A stretch of DNA of 64,000 nt from Pseudomonas putida (GTDB lineage Bacteria > Pseudomonadota > Gammaproteobacteria > Pseudomonadales > Pseudomonadaceae), in assembly GCA_029953615.1 (NCBI GenBank), contig CP124529.1, forward strand, positions 3,348,501 to 3,412,500, written 5' to 3'. The notes under the pieces were generated by a model. It was not told the DNA's origin and searched no databases. It was given only the letters and a program-made list of their open reading frames with translations. A program made the translations under genes and the position numbers. Each line of letters opens with the position of its first letter. Positions within the stretch are counted from its first letter, which is position 1. Below are positions 60,457 to 64,000 of the stretch, one piece after another.

Positions 60457-60941
60457 TGCAAAACCGCACCCTGGAAATCGGTGTCGGCCTGTTCCTCCTG
60501 GCCGGGATCCTGGCGCTGCTGCTGCTGGCCCTGCGTGTCAGCGGGCTGTCGGCCAGCCCGAGCAGCGATTCCTATAAAGTTTATGCCTACTTCGACAATA
60601 TCGCCGGTTTGACGGTCAGAGCTAAAGTGACCATGGCCGGTGTCACTATCGGCAAGGTTACCGCCATCGATCTGGACCGTGATTCCTACACCGGTCGGGT
60701 GACGCTGCTACTGGACAAGTCGGTGGACAACCTGCCGACCGACTCCACTGCCTCGATCCTGACCGCCGGGCTGCTTGGCGAGAAGTACATCGGCATCAGC
60801 GTGGGCGGTGAGGACCAGGTGCTCAAGGACGGCGGGACCATCCACGACACCCAGTCGGCGCTGGTGCTGGAAGATCTGATTGGCAAGTTCCTGCTCAACT
60901 CCGTTGGCAAGGAACCTAAAGAAGCGCAACCGGCTAATTAA
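60456..60941 (+). CDS. mlaD: MCE-domain protein MlaD
   Basis: 161-residue inner-membrane protein with one anchor (IGVGLFLLAGILALLLLALR) and an MCE domain (VYAYFDNIAGLTVRAKVTMA). It forms the hexameric ring through which lipids pass. Its ATG overlaps the mlaE stop. Confidence 0.95.
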   Translation: MQNRTLEIGVGLFLLAGILALLLLALRVSGLSASPSSDSYKVYAYFDNIAGLTVRAKVTMAGVTIGKVTAIDLDRDSYTGRVTLLLDKSVDNLPTDSTASILTAGLLGEKYIGISVGGEDQVLKDGGTIHDTQSALVLEDLIGKFLLNSVGKEPKEAQPAN

Positions 60942-60950
60942 GGAGTTTCC

Positions 60951-61599
60951 ATGATTTCCATCCTGCGACGTGGCCTGCTGGTCCTGTTGGCGGCCTTCCC
61001 CCTGATGGCACTGGCCGCGCAGTCGCCGCACGACGTGGTGCAGAGCACCACCACCGAGCTGCTGGGTGAGCTCAAGGCCAACAAGGAACAATACAAGTCC
61101 AACCCGCAAGCGTTCTACGACACCCTCGACCGGATCCTCGCGCCGGTGGTCGACGCCGACGGTATTTCCAAGAGCATCATGACCGTCAAGTATTCGCGCA
61201 AGGCCACGCCCGAGCAGATGCAGCGGTTCCAGGAAAACTTCAAGCGCAGCCTGTTCCAGTTCTACGGCAACGCGCTGCTGGAGTACAACAACCAGGGTAT
61301 CGTCGTAGACCCGGCCAAGGCCGATGACGGCAAGCGCGCCTCCGTGGGCATGAAGGTCACCGGCAACAATGGCGCCGTGTACCCGGTGCAGTACACCCTG
61401 GAAAATCTGGGTGGCGAATGGAAAGTACGTAACGTGATCGTCAACGGCATCAACATCGGCAAGCTGTTCCGCGACCAGTTCGCCGACGCCATGCAGCGCA
61501 AATGGCAACGACCTGGACAAGACCATTGACGGCTGGGCCGGCGAAGTGGCCAAGGCCAAGCAGGCCGCCGACAACTCGCCAGAGAAGACCGTCAAATGA
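60951..61599 (+). pseudogene. mlaC: periplasmic phospholipid carrier MlaC, frame broken by a 1-base insertion near its end
   Basis: Soluble periplasmic lipid carrier with signal peptide (AAFPLMALAAQSPHD) and the MlaC/Ttg2D fold (YSRKATPEQMQRFQENFKRS). The frame is normal to ADAMQR, then an extra A in the AAA at 61500-61502 shifts it and it stops at 61527-61529. Without the extra base it reads NGNDLDKTIDGWAGEVAKAK to a stop at 61597-61599, 215 residues, overlapping the mlaB ATG by four bases as expected. Only the last 23 or so residues are lost, so some function might remain if the change is real. Confidence 0.92.
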
Positions 61600-61898
61600 G
61601 TGAGGCCGGGGTAAGCATGGCCGAGCCGGGCGTGCTGTGCCTGGCAGGCGAGCTGGACTACCGCAGCGGGCCGGTCCTGCGCAAACAGGGCAAGGCGCTG
61701 ATCGCGGCCTGTCGCGAGGCGCAGTTGGTACTCGATTGCTCGGCAGTGCAGCGCTCCACCAGTGTCGGCCTGTCGTTGCTGCTGGCCTTCATGCGCGATG
61801 CCCAGGCCGCCGGCAAGGCGTGCCTGGTGCGCAGCATGCCCGACGACATGCGGGAAATTGCCGAGGTTTATGACCTCGATGAAGTGCTGGCAACATGA
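61596..61898 (+). CDS. mlaB: STAS-domain protein MlaB
   Basis: 100-residue STAS protein that binds MlaF and controls complex assembly. The conserved Ser/Thr is in QRSTSVGLSLLLAF. Its ATG overlaps the corrected mlaC stop (ATGA). Last gene of the operon, followed by a terminator. Confidence 0.93.
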   Translation: MSEAGVSMAEPGVLCLAGELDYRSGPVLRKQGKALIAACREAQLVLDCSAVQRSTSVGLSLLLAFMRDAQAAGKACLVRSMPDDMREIAEVYDLDEVLAT

Positions 61899-61917
61899 TG
61901 GCTACGCACTTGTGATG

Positions 61918-61969
61918 GCCCCTCGGTCAGCGAAGCCCTCGTTGGGCTTCGCAGGCGAGGGGCTTTTTT
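61918..61969 (+). terminator. Rho-independent terminator of the mla operon
   Basis: gcccctcg ... cgaggggc, with an inner gcgaagccc/gggcttcgc stem, forms a long GC-rich hairpin followed by six T. It lies 20 bases after mlaB. Confidence 0.9.
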
Positions 61970-61976
61970 GTATGAT
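61948..61976 (+). promoter_or_regulatory. candidate ibaG-murA promoter nested in the terminator
   Basis: TTCGCA and TATGAT are exactly 17 bases apart. The -35 box is in the terminator stem and the -10 box directly follows its T-run. Transcription would begin near 61983, about 33 bases before ibaG. Prediction only. Confidence 0.5.
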
Positions 61977-62015
61977 GGCCGACCCGTGCGCATCGGGCGC
62001 CGATTGAGGTTGAGC

Positions 62016-63544
<1,529 letters not shown>

Positions 63545-63558
63545 TTATCTGCCTGGCA

Positions 63559-63653
63559 CATCCTGTGGGAGCGGGCATGCCCGCGAAGAAGCCTCCGCGG
63601 TTCATGGCACCGGCTCTGCCGGTGTTCGCGGGCTAGCCCGCTCCTACAGGATG
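63559..63653. repeat. REP-type inverted pair between murA and hisG
   Basis: catcctgtgggagcgggcatgcccgcgaag and ttcgcgggctagcccgctcctacaggatg face each other with a ggcaccggctctgccggtg hairpin between. The same three-part plan occurs at 51484. Confidence 0.85.
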
Positions 63654-63723
63654 GGCCTAACGAATTGAATGCGGTCGGGCTCTGCGCCCGGCCGGCAGTA
63701 GCCGCTTAAGGACCGACGTTCCA

Positions 63724-64000
63724 ATGTTGACCATCGCGCTTTCCAAAGGCCGTATTCTCGACGATACCCTGCCGTTGCTGGCCGAGGCCGGTATCGTGCC
63801 GACCGAGAACCCGGACAAGAGCCGCAAACTGATCATCCCCACCACGCAGGACGATGTGCGCCTGCTGATCGTGCGTGCCACCGATGTGCCGACCTATGTC
63901 GAGCATGGTGCCGCCGACCTGGGTGTGGCCGGCAAGGATGTGCTGATGGAGTATGGCGGCCAGGGCCTGTACGAGCCCCTGGACCTGCAGATTGCCCGTT
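63724..64000 (+). CDS. hisG: ATP phosphoribosyltransferase, 5' part
   Basis: First enzyme of histidine synthesis, truncated by the window edge after 92 codons. It begins [20 protein letters not shown] and includes [27 protein letters not shown] (split motif), then [11 protein letters not shown], all HisG signatures. It looks like the short form (HisGS) that needs HisZ, inferred from the short N-terminal region. murA precedes it by about 180 bases with a REP pair between. Confidence 0.94.
   Translation, partial: MLTIALSKGRILDDTLPLLAEAGIVPTENPDKSRKLIIPTTQDDVRLLIVRATDVPTYVEHGAADLGVAGKDVLMEYGGQGLYEPLDLQIAR

Overview
The window is a chromosomal segment of a fluorescent pseudomonad, most likely of the Pseudomonas putida group. 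Supporting this are the high GC content, the dense inverted pairs of REP-type elements built around a gcgggc..gcccgctcccacag core, and a gene order that I recall as typical of P. putida. That order is fecIRA, opuC, prfC, a dpp/opdP peptide cluster, roxSR, gatCAB facing mreBCD, maf-rng-yhdP-tldD, pmbA, fagA-fumC, ptsO-rapZ-ptsN-hpf-rpoN-lptBAC-kdsCD, mlaFEDCB, ibaG-murA-hisG. No tRNA, rRNA, CRISPR array, insertion sequence, prophage or integrase was seen.

Layout. 0.3-4.4 kb: iron-starvation sigma factor, FecR and a FecA-type receptor with a broken frame. 4.5-7.9 kb (minus): an OpuC-type osmoprotectant ABC importer. 8.5-10.1 kb: prfC. 10.2-14.0 kb (minus): a PotF-like periplasmic protein, a cupin, a PuuB-like FAD oxidase and an AraC-type regulator with a SnoaL/NTF2-like front half. 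This is the least standard block of the window. 14.2 kb: a 24-residue hydrophobic microprotein. 14.4-25.0 kb (minus): one dipeptide/oligopeptide ABC transporter (dppBCDF) served by three DppA paralogues and an OprD-family porin. 25.4-28.1 kb: SIMPL protein and the RoxS/RoxR redox two-component system. 28.3-32.7 kb: AEC transporter, AroP-like permease, CMD protein, Ca/Na exchanger, RlpA-like lipoprotein. 32.8-36.0 kb (minus): gatCAB amidotransferase, divergent from mreBCD-maf-rng-yhdP-nitrilase-tldD (36.2-47.3 kb). Then darP, pmbA and an iron-regulated fagA-fumC pair. 51.6-58.6 kb (minus) carries the nitrogen PTS/rpoN genes and the LPS transport/Kdo genes. 58.9-61.9 kb is the mla phospholipid-transport operon, followed by ibaG, murA and the 5' part of hisG.

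Two features of the sequence stand out. First, six genes that should be intact (fecA, a dppA, mreB, maf, pmbA, mlaC) each carry a single 1- or 2-base insertion that shifts the frame, while the sequence on both sides is well conserved. mreB is normally indispensable for rod shape, and all six changes are insertions. Uncorrected sequencing or assembly error is therefore the first explanation to exclude, before calling them pseudogenes. Second, two genes (mreC and the Ca/Na exchanger) appear to start at ATT, each with a good Shine-Dalgarno sequence about 7 bases upstream.

Most of the window is conserved housekeeping DNA and I do not claim a wholly new system. The best candidates for new biology are the 10.2-14.0 kb amine-related block with its SnoaL-AraC fusion, the ATT starts, the fagA-fumC promoter with its perfect palindrome and Fur box (lacking the usual downstream sodA), and a promoter that appears to sit inside the mla terminator.
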